The notes under the pieces were generated by a model, which had not been told where the DNA came from, ran no database searches, and was given only the letters and a program-made list of their open reading frames with translations. Both the position numbers and the translations under genes were made by a program. From positions 63,763,501 to 63,827,500 of the forward strand of contig JAMJFZ010000107.1 in assembly GCA_026225945.1 (NCBI GenBank): a DNA stretch of 64,000 nucleotides, given 5' to 3'. The stretch is from Cricetomys ansorgei. Its lineage: Eukaryota; Chordata; Mammalia; Rodentia; Nesomyidae. Numbering within the stretch: position 1 is the first letter of the stretch; every line of letters starts with the position of its first letter. This document shows, in pieces, positions 37,814 to 50,078 of this stretch.

Positions 37814-37980
37814 AATATATATAAATATATGTATGTATATATATATATGTGTGTGTGTGTGTAAATATATGTATATATGTGTATATATATGTGTGTGTAA
37901 AAATATGTGTATATATACATATATGAATATATGTGTATATATGTGGGTGTACATATATGTATATATACACACACACACAT
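37814..37980. repeat. TA/TG alternating repeat
   Basis: About 165 bases of ta, tg and tatg units. The Tyr/Ile/His-rich frames over it are artefacts. Confidence 0.92.
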
Positions 37981-39389
37981 AAGGTTCACACTGCTAAACT
38001 TGATGCTCTCAGGAAAGCGACAGGATAAAATACAGGTCTGTGGAAGACAGAAGGCAGTACAGCCATGGAAAAGGACAGGGTAAGAGTTAAGGAGAAAGAG
38101 TTAAGGAGATACCATCTGTGTTTGAAAAGGTGCACCCTGCAATTCAGAATGTTAGGTAAGCCTAACTAATTTAACATTCCTCTTTCTTAAAGAAGATCAA
38201 ACAAATCTGGAGAAATCCTTGGAAGACTATTTAACAGATACGGTAAAGCTTTTTCTACGTGATGTCTTAAACCAATAATTCAGAAGAATGCTGAAAGGAA
38301 ATTCTAGCATTGCTCTGTCCAGAATGAGACCCTCTGCTTAAAGCTCTGTCTAAATCCATTTAACCAAAGCAGCTTAGTCATCCGTGAACTTTCTCTCTCT
38401 ACTTAATTTAACTCTTATTCTTGTTCTTTTTTTGTTCTACAATGATCTGTAATTGTATTTCTTCTAAGACAAAACTATTTTTTTCTCCTTAATGAAAACA
38501 TATGCCTGGCATGGTTTTTCTTTAAAAGATAGTACTATTTTATTTATTTCCCATATGTAATTGTTTCCTTTCATCCTATGGATCCTTCCAGTGGATTCCA
38601 TCACACATGTTAATTAGAATTTTTAACTTTAGCAACCTTAATTTCTAGTAAAAACTAGGAAAAGGGATCTTGTAATCTTTAATTTTTGAAAGGATTTCAT
38701 AATCTTTAAAAAGTATGTTTCCTCATAACATATTTTATATGTGATTCAGGAAATTCTTACCAGCAGACCCCAGTTCCCCTTCTGTAAGAAAATAAGAATA
38801 GACATTGAGCTATCTAAAAAAAAGAAAAAAAAAAAAGGTATTCTTTGTGTGGGACACTGGGAACTGTATGACATCATTGTGTTGTAGATTGTCTTCTTGT
38901 CAGTAATGTTCACTGTTAGCAACTGACACTGTTAGTAATAAGCATTCAGGCCAGGAGCTTTCCATTTGTTTGTTTGTTTGTTTGTTTAAAGAAATCAATG
39001 GTATTACTCTAGAGCACATTAAAAACAAAAAAAAGCCATCAGCAAAGGACATGGTTTGGGTTTTCATAGGATCCCAATTCTTTTGTCACTTTAATGCATG
39101 GGGACGATTTGCAAATTAGGATTAAGCTAATCTCTTGGTTGGGTAGAAAAGGCTTGAGACCTGGTGTTATAGGGAACCCCCTTGATGAGAATCCACCTTC
39201 ATTGAGAAAGCACAGCTGAGGGCAGAGGCTGAGAGTCTGTGCTGTGTAAAGGGTGTCCGCGTTCCTCACAAACACTGAAGAGCGGGTGGCGGAATCTTCA
39301 GAGGTCCGGGTGAATCAGAACAGAAAGGATAAGTCGAATGTGTTTTTAAAAGAGTGTTCATTAGCCAAGCTTTCTCTTGGCTTAAAAGG

Positions 39390-39592
39390 CTCTCTTCTTT
39401 TCTTTTTCTTTTTCTTTTTTTCTTTTTTTATTTGTTTGTTTTTGTTTTTTTGGGACAGAGTTTCTCTGTTGTAACTCTGGCTGTCCTGGAACTCACTCTG
39501 TAGACCAGGATGGCTTCGAACTCACAGAGATCCACCTGCTTCTGCCTCCCAAGTGCTGGGATTAAAGACGTGTGCCACCACCATCCAGTGAA
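39390..39592 (-). mobile_element. B1 SINE, antisense
   Basis: Begins with a long T-rich tail (39395-39450), then gggacagagtttctctgttg, ctgtagaccaggatggcttc, gtgctgggattaaagacgtg. Young-looking. Confidence 0.95.
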
Positions 39593-39597
39593 ACTTT

Positions 39598-39830
39598 TAA
39601 AATGCGTATTTATTTTGTTTTATTTTTACGTGTATGAGTGTTTTACCTTTCCGTGTGTGTATGCACCACATATGTCCCTGCTGCCCTTGGAGGCCAGAGA
39701 GGGTGCCAGATCCTCTGGAACCCAAGTGACCTCGTGAATGTGGTCTGTGAGCTACCATGTGGGTGCTGGTAGCTAAATGTAGTTCTTTTGCAATAGCAAT
39801 GCTTTTAACTGTTGAGCCATCTGTGACGAT
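39598..39830 (-). mobile_element. B3/B2-type SINE, antisense
   Basis: ggaggccagagagggtgcca, accatgtgggtgctggtagc, aactgttgagccatctgtga. Directly abuts the B1 at 39390-39592. Confidence 0.8.
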
Positions 39831-40731
39831 CAATGTTGGATTTTTTTTTCATGGTGTTTAATTTTTGGTATTTGAGTGATACCAACAAAGCATATCACCC
39901 TTGAAAACAGCTGGTTTTGTAGCCGGACATGATTAACCCTTTAGGAGTCAGAGGTCCAGGCCAGCTTGGGCTACAGAATGAGACCCATCTGAAAACAAAT
40001 TTTAAAAGCAAAACTTAAACCAAACCACTTTTTCATATATAGCATTGAAAGAAGATATGATAAGTGCTAATATCTACACAAAGCTTTTGGATTTGTCAAG
40101 CTCTTTCTGGCACACATCTTGAAAAATTATCAAGCCTTTTCAGAATTTTATAAGAATCAATCTAACTGGTTTTTTGCACCCCCAGACAGACTGAAAGAGG
40201 AAGTTCACTTGTGGCTGCAGAACCACAAGGTGGCTCAATAAGGCCAGTTCCTTCACTTCCATCATCTGCACACTCTGGTAGTTCCCCTTATGAGAAGCCA
40301 GGGTGGGTCTCATATGTATTTATTTGTTTAATTAAAGTGCATTGCATTGGAATACATCTACTAGAAAGTAAAAATATAGAAGTCTTAGAATGATTTGCTA
40401 CCACAAGATACACATGAAGCCCATGCAGACGATTATATTTAAAAGAAAAAGAAATTAACAGAGTCAGTGCGGCTGTGGAAAAACTACGGAAAGAGTATGA
40501 AGATTCCTCAAAGGGGGCAGAATGGCACCACCACGTGACCTAGCCAAAAAAAAAAAAAAAACCTAGTTTTATTTTTTATTTGGATTTGATTTTTTTAATT
40601 GAATTATATACTTAGTATATAACCAACAGAAATGGAAGTACAGACTAGAAAGGATAGTTGTTCACACATGTGCACAGCAATTTAGTCACAATAGCCTAGG
40701 TGTGCTCTGGACCTGTCTGTCTGCTTGTCTG

Positions 40732-40990
40732 TGATGGCTAATCTTGCTTGTCAATTTGACTACATCTGGAATCAACTAAAACCCAAGCAGCTGGACAGAT
40801 TTATAAGGGATTTTTTTTTTTTTCTTGATTGAATCATTTGAAATGGGAAGGCCCTCCCTAAATCTGTCCGGTGGATGGTCTCTCCTTCTCACTCCCTGGT
40901 GGGCCTATCTGTCCGCTGCAGACCTCTCTCCTGAAATAACCCCTACATCACCCTGTGAAGAGTCTACTTCATGAGTGGCGTGCAGGAGAG
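40732..40990 (+). mobile_element. ERVL-like LTR, 5' part
   Basis: tgatggctaatcttgcttgt-caatttgactacatctggaa, aaacccaagcagctggacag, gattgaatcatttgaaatgg: start of a common rodent ERVL-type LTR. A short later block of it (ataaatccagatcttttaag) appears at about 41950, beyond the ERVK-like LTR. Confidence 0.55.
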
Positions 40991-41379
40991 GGGGTGTGGG
41001 TCTTTAGGTCGCTATCAGGAACCCGGGGGATCTAATAACTGAACAGGATAAAGAGTTCCCGGATCTGTCAGGCAGTGGTGGCTAAAATGTCATTTAATTC
41101 AAGGGCTTGAGTGAATTCATTGGGGTTACGGGAGTGGGGGAATGCGTAGGTTTAAAACAGGTAATCAATTCTGCCTATTGCTGCTGGCCCTCTCAAAGGG
41201 GCTAGGGCTGAGTGGACCCATCTGTGACACAGGAGGGTGTGGGACTCCTTGGACTGGAGGGTTGCAGGAGAGAGGCCAAAAGTGCCCCCGCACTCTGGAA
41301 GAAGAGATGCGGGCTGTGACACTGGGGGCAGCCTTCTCCCCTCCTAATCCACGGAGGTCCCTGGTCAAAAATATTAGTT

Positions 41380-41680
41380 ATAACTTACTTGCTTCACAGA
41401 AGCTAAAGGAACATGTTTATCTGCATTAGGGCGGGTCCCTTGCTTAGGTGCGCCCCGCCCTGCCATGCTAATTAAGGCTTCCCCGCCTGAGGGAGAAGCC
41501 CCACCTTCCCGGAAGGATATTTAATAAGGAAAAAGGTTTTGAATAAAGAGTTTCGTGTCCATCAGACTTCGCACTCCCGAGACTTCTTTTGAGTTTCATC
41601 CCTTTGTTCTCAGCAGCAAGCAGGGATCACAGTCCATTCCCGGTCCAAGGAACCCACGTGTCCATGTCCCGTCCTGTCTG
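41380..41680 (+). mobile_element. ERVK-like LTR
   Basis: Same family as 16590-16900 but in the opposite orientation. Blocks: gcttcacagaagctaaagga, catgctaattaaggcttccc, aataaagagtttcgtgtcca, gacttcgcactcccgagact and gtccaaggaacccacgtgtc. AATAAA at about 41542. No viral gene visible. Confidence 0.65.
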
Positions 41681-42879
41681 TCGGTGTCTCCCCCCCCCTT
41701 CCCTGTGCTTTCCTGTGGCACGCTCGCTTGTTCAGCTTGAGTTCCTTCCCCCCTACCCCCCTGCCCGGCCAGGGTGGGAAACTGGGCAGCTTCCCAGCTA
41801 ACTGCAGGCTGGGGCAGAGCTGTGGCAAAGGCGCGGGAGGACCAAGCCAACAGGAGGGAAGGGCCCGTGTTTCTTTTCTTTTCCAGGAGCAGAGACACTA
41901 GTGCCCTCAACCCGCCATGCGAGGTTTCACCCGTTTCCATAGGGTACCACATAAATCCAGATCTTTTAAGGTGGGGACATCCAACTTAAACTTAAACTTA
42001 AACTTCTAAAGGCCATAGAAGAAGAAAAGGGTAAATGAGGTGTTATTAATGAACAGACTTTAAATTTTGCAAAATTAAGCAGCACTGGAGCTGAATTGAG
42101 GTGGCAATTGGTCAGCAATATAAATGTACTTAAAATAGAAAATTTAATATTACAATAAAAATCAGTTTAAAAAATCAATAGAAAGGTGTATTCAGATATA
42201 TCTTATTTTCTACTTCGGGGAGCACATGCACTGTCTAGGTTGCTGCCTTCGATGAGCAAGACCTTTGACTTCTCTGCGTGCTTCACTGTACAGAAGTAAG
42301 CTTGCAATGCATCTTCTGTTCAGATAGTACCCTGCTGCATAATGAGAATACGAGAGCTGCACCAACCAGTTGGAACTCAAGGAAGTCCTGGAGCACTGTG
42401 GTCAAGCTCCGCTCCTCCGTTCTGCCAGCCCTAGTTCATAACATCTTGTCGCCCATGGCCCCTGTTGTCCTGAACAAATATAACATCTAATTGCCTCCTC
42501 CTTTTTTGGAGGTTTGCAACACCTGTTTCATAGTTCTGCTGTCTCCATTATTTATTAACATAAGGTTCGCATATGTTTTTAAAATAACTGTTTAGCTCGG
42601 GCTTGTTTGCTCCCTTTCACTGGGATCTCAGAATAGATAACACACCTCCTATTTTGTCCTTTCCCTCAGCATTTGCCCAACTACTTCACCTCTGAGGACC
42701 TTATTTGCATCTATGAAATGTGGACTTAGATATGTCCACTTAAACTTGTTTCTCAAATAAACCGTGAATTTCTTATCATTGCAAGAATTCCTCAGCTATC
42801 ATAAATATAGATGATGCTTGATCTTTGAGATTCTTTGTGGGTGCATAAACCCGAGATCCTACTAAGAGTACCAAATTGT

Positions 42880-42892
42880 CCAGCAGGTGGCG
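42880..42892 (+). promoter_or_regulatory. Candidate CTCF site
   Basis: ccagcaggtggcg matches the CTCF core consensus at all core positions, plus orientation. Occupancy cannot be judged from sequence. Confidence 0.45.
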
Positions 42893-43435
42893 ACAGCCTG
42901 TCTCCCTGCATCGTCTTTATTTCCTGCACTTTGTACATAGGATGTCAGGGGCTGGAAGAGAGAGCAAAGCGCTTTGCACGCTGTAGAGGTACTTAACTGA
43001 GATGCCTATGGAAATCTCCAGATCCTTTGATTTTTAAGGTGACATGGTTACCATATTTCTTATCAAAATCAAGCTGAAGAAGTGATGGCAATGAACTAAG
43101 AACTTAGATTCTCACTATTCTGTCCCCTGAACACCAGCCTTCCTTGACCCTAAAATATTAGAGCCTAGCATTTCTCACCTTTGATGACCATCTGCCTGCC
43201 ATCTGCAGAAGTGGAACGTGTCTGAGTTTCTCCATATCAGTGGGCATTACAGACAGCCCATCAAGTGCTTCCTACTCAGAGTTGCCCTTTTGTTCAGGAC
43301 AGGGAACACATGAGAGACATCTTGCATTCACTAGGAAGATGGAGACTTCAGAAAAGAGAACCTTCTTCAAGAATTAAATTTAAATAGTTCCAAAGGAAAG
43401 TGCATTTTCAATAGTAGTTATTCAAATTAAAACAT

Positions 43436-43475
43436 TTTAGCAGAGTGGTGGTGGTGCACACCTTTAATCCCAGAC
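43436..43475 (+). mobile_element. B1 5' fragment, abruptly cut
   Basis: gtggtggtgcacacctttaa-tcccag is a B1 start, ending after 35-40 bases at the junction with the inverted 23-base copy described in the findings. Confidence 0.7.
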
Positions 43476-46222
43476 TCAGACACGTTCCACTTCTGCCCCT
43501 GTTTCTCCAAGATGTTCCCTGGGATCCAGTCATTCCCCTCAGAGAAGAGTCATGTCAAACAACGTTAATATGATAGAGAAGCCAGGCATTGAGACTGCAA
43601 TATACTGCACACATGGCTTCTAGGCAACAGTCATAGTCTCGTCTCTTGTGGGTACAATGAAGTTAAGAATGTCAGCTTTGCCTGGTATCACTGTAACTAT
43701 CTACCTGCTAACTACTCCATGATGCAAGTGGGACACGTCCTTCCTGAGACAGAACTAGAGCAACCTTGTACTGGGAGGCAAGTCCTTGTTGCTTTAAGTC
43801 CTACCTCTGCTCTTCTCCATGTGTAGAAAAAGACTTTGCATGTGATCTAGTTTGAGTCTATGAATTGTACATGTTTGTTTAGTGTGACTAACTAAAAGCA
43901 ATGGGTGATCTTCTGGTTTCTATCTTCTTGAAAACTCAATTCTAGCTCTCACAGTATGGGTTTCTGGACCTCTGCATGGAGAAAGATTAAGTTATGGGTT
44001 GCACATGAGTGCCTGCCTTAAAGGTTTCAGGGCAGTGGAGGGAGCCCTGGTGCCATCTTTGATGTGTTAAAGAAATTCTTGTAGTGTTTTCTGTGTGGCT
44101 TGTTCCAGCATGTTTCAGGAGGACTGAGCTAAAAATAGCAATATAGTTTTTTTTTTTTAAACCTGAAACCCTCAAGGTAGGACATCTATAAATTCTTTTA
44201 AGCAATTGGTTCTGAGATTGAAAATACATACAAGAATTACCATAGGAGACTGACTGAACAGCAGGCAGGTTTCACAGACTTCTGTCAATCAATGAATTTA
44301 TTTTAAAGTAGGAAAAGTATGTGTAAGAATATGCATGGGTAAATAGCTTCATCTAGTAATTTCATCATGTGTCCTTATGTCAACGTGTCATAATACATAA
44401 TAAATATATGTAACTTTACTTTCTAGCTAATATAAACATATGACTTGCAACAAATAAATGATTCAGTTAACGGTGTGAATAACAGAGCTAGCTAGTGAGG
44501 AATGAATGAAATGGACCTGGATCTCACATCTGCAGAGTCTGTGATCTGGCCCTTTACTTCAGAAGATCTAATAATTCCCAGGGATGCCCATGATTGAACA
44601 CAGCTTCCGAGTCAGAAGAACAAAAGAGTAGCCAAACTGTAAGCCAGATGTCGTTAGGTACTGAAGAACAGCCACTCCTTTATGTATTATTCAGTGTCAA
44701 GGTCCTTTGTACAGACCCAGAGACAGAACCTTCTATACTTCCTATATCTCCCCTTGATATCTTTTGAAATCTTCCATTTGTAAATACATAATATACTGAA
44801 TGTTATTTATTTATTACTGTTTTTAAGCTCAAGGACAATTTTAGCAGAATTTTGGAGAAAAGCTGTGAAGAATCCTGGCTGTAAATCCAGCCAGGCATTT
44901 GGCAGCTGCTCAAAGGAGGGAGACAGAGAAAAGAAAAAATTGTACCATCTGAGTTAGGTTGGCATCAAGGAGAGCCACTCGGCAGATAAGCAGCTACACA
45001 GAGGGGAGGGGAACATTAAGAAAGAATGAAGAGGCCCAAGTTACCAGAGAAAGCACACTTAGGCTCTGGCCAACATCTGAAAGAAAAACACAGAAGAGGA
45101 AAGAAAGAAAAAGTCAATTAGATCGTATAGAACCTCAAGGGAGATCTGGAGCTATTATGTTAAGGGACAGTGATTCTGGGAAGGAAAGATACATTAGCTC
45201 ATTAAAGGACTAATTAGCCCTACTATCTCTTTAGCATGACTGAAGATAGAACCACCTTCCTGAGGATTGGTCCTTTGGCCAAGTGATTGACACACCCAAC
45301 TGGAAAGTTAGGTCTCCATCAAGTCAGAGATTCGATTCCCTTGACCATAAGGAATTTTCCCATAATCCTTTGTATCAGTGGCCCTTATTGCATCTGCAAC
45401 ATTCTCACCTCTGAAAAGGACAATCCTAAAATCATTTGGGATACAGGTTGAGACTGGAGAATAGGTATAATCTATTTTTACCATGAAAACCTAGAGATTT
45501 TCAAAACTGTTCGCCAGAAGGAACTAACGTTTGGATTGGAGTTTTAGTTTCCCATCCTCATGTACCGCCTCTAGGATTTAGTGTTGTCTCACGAGAATGC
45601 AAACATCAAAAAGATGGGAACCCATGATCCTGTGGTAATCCCTCCGAATATACTGTAAAGGACATTGATGCCAATGACAACATCTTTACAAACCCTTTGC
45701 AACCGTCTGCAAACATCGGCTTGCAGCTGGTGATAACTCGTGCTGACCTGCAAATTTGCACTGTTTCCATTGTTTATTCATTGAGCAGGATCTACTGCAC
45801 AGCTGGTCTTCTTGTCACATGGTGAGACCAGTTGGGAGCTCACTCTTTCCATGAAATTGCATCTGGTAAAAATGTTGGCATATCTGGCGTTTTCTCTGTG
45901 CCTTAAAATTCCCTGACCACTCTGTAGTATTTCCTACCTCCGTCTCCTCTCCATTCTAACTTGACATTGTAAAATCTCAGCTAGGAGCAGGTACATCTAG
46001 GCCAAGTCCCTCACTAAGACAAAACATGGAATATCAGGACACTACAATTAATGTCCAGATGAGGACAAGACACATGACCAAAGAAAATACAAAATAGTCA
46101 CATCTACTCCAAGATTCCAGCCCTGCAGGGAAAACCTTCCAGTTGTGATTTGAATTCCTGTATTTCCTCAGGTTTCTGACCACATTTCTACATGGAGCAG
46201 ACTCTTATAGGCAGTGTATGAA

Positions 46223-46650
46223 TACTGGGGCTGTGCTGGCTAGTTTTAAACCAAGGTGACATAGGCTAGAGTTATTTGGGAAGAGTGACCCTCAGTTAAG
46301 AAAATAAATCCCATCAGACTGGCCTATGGACAAGACTTGTGTGGCATTTTCTTGATTGATGATTGGTGTGGGAAGGCCCAGCCCACTGTGGGTAATGCTA
46401 CCCCTGGGGGGGGGGTTAATCCTGGGTTTTATAAGAAAGAAGTCTAAGCAAGCCATGAGAAACAAGTCAGACAGTAAGCAGCACCCCTTCAAGGCCTCTT
46501 CATCAGTTCCTGCCTTCAGGTTCCTTCCTTGAGTTCTTCCCCTGACTTCCCTGGATGATGGACTATAAGCTGTAAGATAAAATAAACCCTTTCCTTCACA
46601 AGCTGTTTTGGCTGTGATGTTTATCATAGCAATAGAACCCTAACTAAGAC
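46223..46650 (+). mobile_element. ERVL-type LTR (near complete)
   Basis: gtgctggctagttttaaacc, gggcattttcttgattgat-like text, ggaaggcccagcccactgtg, ttttataagaaagaagtcta, caagccatgagaaacaagtc, aataaaccctttccttcaca and atagcaatagaaccctaact, the full order of a common rodent ERVL-type LTR. Confidence 0.7.
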
Positions 46651-47177
46651 TTCCTCCTCAGGCCCAGCACCAGGATGCCATGTGCTCACCGCCTCCTCCT
46701 CCTCCGAGAGCTTTTGTACAATACTTTCACTTCTGCAGTGGCTGGTCTCAGGCTGTACTCCGCATCCACCTCACACTAGAAAATTCTTTCACATCCAACT
46801 GCCTTCCCTATAGGCAGAATATCTTTGGGAAGTTGAAAGAAGAGTCTTAGACTTTGCATTTATATTTATTGTCAGTGATTTTTGGCAAGTTATTCAACCT
46901 GGTTAAACTTTAGTGTCTACATCTATACAACGTGATGAGTAAGCCAGAATGTTTTCAGAGATTGTATACATGAATAAAAATCTTTGCAAATGTTAACATA
47001 TAAAATAAATGAATTTCTTATAGTTTCCCCTCCCTCTGCCTACTTCTTCATTGGCAACAAACCTTCCTTTAATCAATAGTAATGACAGAGCAATGTGTGA
47101 TTTAGACTTGAACATGTCTAAACTCAGGCAACAGGAGCCACGCTCAGATGCATGCCAGGCTCCTTGACTGTCTTGTG

Positions 47178-47823
47178 TCAATTTCTTATTTTGCAGCAAA
47201 CAGTAAAAGCTCTGCAGGGTCCCCGGAAAGGTTCACAGTTTGGTGTTCCCTGCTTCAGGCAGATGCCTCCTCGGAGATAGCAAGGTCTTTCGAAATTGAG
47301 CGCGGTGCTGATAGCTAAAAAGCAAAAGAGAATGTTTGCATAGAATCTGGTAATCTTGAGGTCGTTACTACGGTAGAAATGCTTAGAGATGTCTATTCGG
47401 GGCCTGGGGAAAGAATCTTTGCTGTCATACAATTCACAGTAGCCTAGTGAGTGAGTTTGGTTGTCAACTCGCGTGCCTGTTCGGTAGAGAGACAGTTGAA
47501 GATGACTGTCCTAAGAAGCCTGGAGTGTTGTAAAGACACAATGACCGTCCACCAAAGGAACATTGGCAGCTATCTTCCTCCTTCCTATTTCACTCCCTCT
47601 TCCTCTTTCCTTCCCCTCTTCCGGCAGTACACGGGATAGAGTCCTGTGTCGTGCAAGTGATTTGGGGCCCAGAGGTGATTTCCAAGTCATCCTTAGTTTT
47701 ACTATGGTCATTAATTTGGGGAAAGGAAAAAAGCAAAAATAATAAGAAAGGCCATGATATGTATTTACCATGCAGTACCTGGAAGATGGCAAAGAGAGCC
47801 AGGAGGAAACCATGGAGTCTCAT
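47178..47823 (-). CDS. Unassigned beta-defensin-like gene, atypical spacing, short intron
   Basis: Read on the minus strand: exon 1 is 47823-47769, exon 2 is 47314-47178, with a 454-base phase-1 intron (donor GTAAATAC, acceptor TTTGCTTTTTAG). They encode 63 residues. The leader is MRLHGFLLALFAIFQVLH. The mature peptide begins around AISTALNFERP. Cysteines lie at 30, 37, 45, 52, 58 and 59: C-x6-C-x7-C-x6-C-x5-CC. It shares a Gly-Gly pair in the first loop (RGG before Cys37) and the long second loop with the Defb33-like gene, so the two may be related. Charge about +5 (7 Lys/Arg, 2 Glu). An alternative donor inside CAG-GTACTG would shift the frame, so I prefer GTAAAT. I see no TATA box near the start; an upstream non-coding exon is possible. 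No symbol can be assigned. Splice sites and frame are intact. Confidence 0.85.
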
Positions 47824-49917
47824 TGTTGTGCAGTTTAGTCCTGAGGACCTGGTGACGACAATCACGAGGACAACGTTAGGAGGAACTTGTGGTGGCCCAC
47901 GGGTCCCTACCGAGACCAGCCTTCTCCTCCATGGCCCTCAGGGACGGCAAGGTCCTCCTGGCACATTTCCCAGAACCCATCGATAGCTGCCTGTTCCTTC
48001 CCTCCACACTTCTCTACAGCATCATGGGAAGATGGGGTTGAACTGAGTCTGAGATCTGAATGTCACAGGCCACCGTGACATGGAGGCTGGCTATTTCGAA
48101 GGGAGATTGAGAATGGTCCCTCACAATCCAGGCCAGGAATCTGAAAATATTTTGAGGTCAGCTGCTATATATTTCAAGTCTCCTTAAAAGGAAAATCCAC
48201 TGTGGTTTGGGACTGGGTCTATCTTGGTAGATATCTACGCTAAGGACATCACGGTTGTCAAGAAATAGTGAAAAGAATACATCCATTTACTTCTGAAACG
48301 TGAATGCCATTATGTACTTGCACTTAAATCTACCATTTTTAAAATTAAAAAAAACATATATTATAAAATCCCAAATGATAGAGAAATATTAAAAAGGAAG
48401 GTTGAAAAATCCCTCACAGCTTCCCTTTTCAAACATGAACATTATTTACAGTTCAGAGTCTTTTGATTATTTTTCTTTGCTAATAAAATCATGCAAATAT
48501 TGTTTTAAAATTAGAATATATGATCAGACTTCAAAGCCAGGTCACTTATATTTTCCATTTAAAAGTTATATTAGAAATCTTTAATATTTGCTTAAATACA
48601 TGCATGTTAAACATGTATATATCTTTAGAAGTTTATGTGACTATGACTTTGCATAAATTCTTAGAAGTGGAATATTGCAGTGAAACATATTTCAAGATTT
48701 AGTGCAGACTGTCAAGTGCTCATTTGGAAACTGTAATGTTCTCCTTGCTCTCTCACTAATTTATTATTCTTATTTACTACATTCTTTACATATATTTACA
48801 ATATATTCCTTACAATTCTTTACAATGTGTGTACATATATTCTTTATTCTCTAACTAACATTTAGTCAACTATTCACATTATTACTGGGACTGGCCGGTT
48901 ATCATTAATTATTTTTTATCTTAGTGAGATGAATGAATAACATTTCTGTTTATATTACATTTTAAATTTTTCTGAGATTGAATAGCTTTAATGCTCATTA
49001 GCTACTCTTGGTCACTTCCACTCTTTCTTCTGATCTTTCTCAGTGACTTCGAAGGACCCCACGTGTGTTTAAAGTCGCTAATTTTTTTTTTTTTTTTTTG
49101 TCATATGTATCCTAGAAAGGGTTTCGGCTTTGTTTTTAACTGGCATTTCTCATCCAGTAGCTGACATTCATGTGCTCGATACTCCCCTCTATATTGTTCA
49201 TGTTTGTTTTCTCTTAAAGGTCTTTATTTTGTTTTTAGTTCTATCTAAGTCTCTCTGCATTTCTGGTCAACGCCATCCTTAGTTATTTCAGCCCTGGATC
49301 GGGGGCAGTTCTAAAATCTGTGGTAGACTTCTATTCCTAGTAAGGATGTGAAGAGTGGTTTTTTGCCCAGTTCAGAGATACAGACTTCCCACACCCACAG
49401 CAATCCCATCACTGAGTGTGGAATCTCATACGAAAAACGTGAGTATGGCTTCATGCTAGTTTTCTAAGGAACTGAGACTGACAGACGTTGACAAATAAAC
49501 CACCCAGTATTCTGAGCAATGAAGATGTTGAGGGTGCTCACACGTGGGGTGCATCAGGGCATTGTGGCAGGACATCCCTCGTGCTCACTGGCTACAAAAT
49601 TTCAGAGCTCCGAACGCCAGCCTGGCTGTGTGTACAATGCTTAGATACACCGGTAGCTTGGGGATTCCATGCTGCTCATCCTCCAGGCTGTCTCTCCCGG
49701 CGCCAGCCTGCATGGTTTAACTCAAACAGGGTACAGCAGGGATTCTTGGAATTCGTGATTACTATCCACGATTTACTCTTACAAAATAACTTCTAAATTA
49801 CTTTATCAAATTGGAAGCCCCGGGATTGCTTTTTTAATGCATTCAATTGAAATTGTAGGTTTTGTTGAAGGAAAAAAATCACAAGCGAAGAGCCTGATAA
49901 TAAGAGTTTGCCTTAAA

Positions 49918-50078
49918 GTCAGGTGGTGGTGGTGGTGGTGGCTCATGCCTTTAATCTCAGCACTCAGGAAGCAGAAGCAAGGGGATCTCTGTGAGTTCGA
50001 GGCCAGCCTGGGCTACAGAATGAGTTCTAGGACAGCCAGAGTTACAACAGAGAAACCCTGTCTCTACAAAACAAAACG
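49918..50078 (+). mobile_element. B1 SINE with expanded (GGT)n head
   Basis: caggtggtggtggtggtggt-ggctcatgcctttaat, then gttcgaggccagcctgggct, and gagaaaccctgtctctacaa. Confidence 0.95.

Larger units (their letters stand above)
32830..47170. other. Long repeat-rich spacer between the two minus-strand defensin genes
   Basis: No exon recognised in 14 kb. It contains possible old L1 sequence (34270-35650), B3 SINE (35700-35905), a truncated B1 (36582-36662), an ERV1-type LTR (37340-37690), TA/TG repeats (37814-37980), B1 and B3 SINEs (39390-39830), ERVL-like and ERVK-like LTRs (40732-41680), a candidate CTCF site (42880-42892) and an ERVL-like LTR (46223-46650). About 42900-44900 and 45400-46200 show nothing I can name apart from the short inverted repeat at 43205-43496. 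Confidence 0.5.

Noticed and set aside
37762..37989. Tyr/Ile/His-rich small proteins
   Set aside because: Translation of the TA/TG repeat.
41596..41952. 118-codon minus-strand frame and its plus-strand counterparts
   Set aside because: They lie in GC-rich sequence in and beside an ERVK-like LTR; no viral or cellular domain is visible.
46292..46627. 111-codon minus-strand frame
   Set aside because: It is the complement of an ERVL-type LTR.
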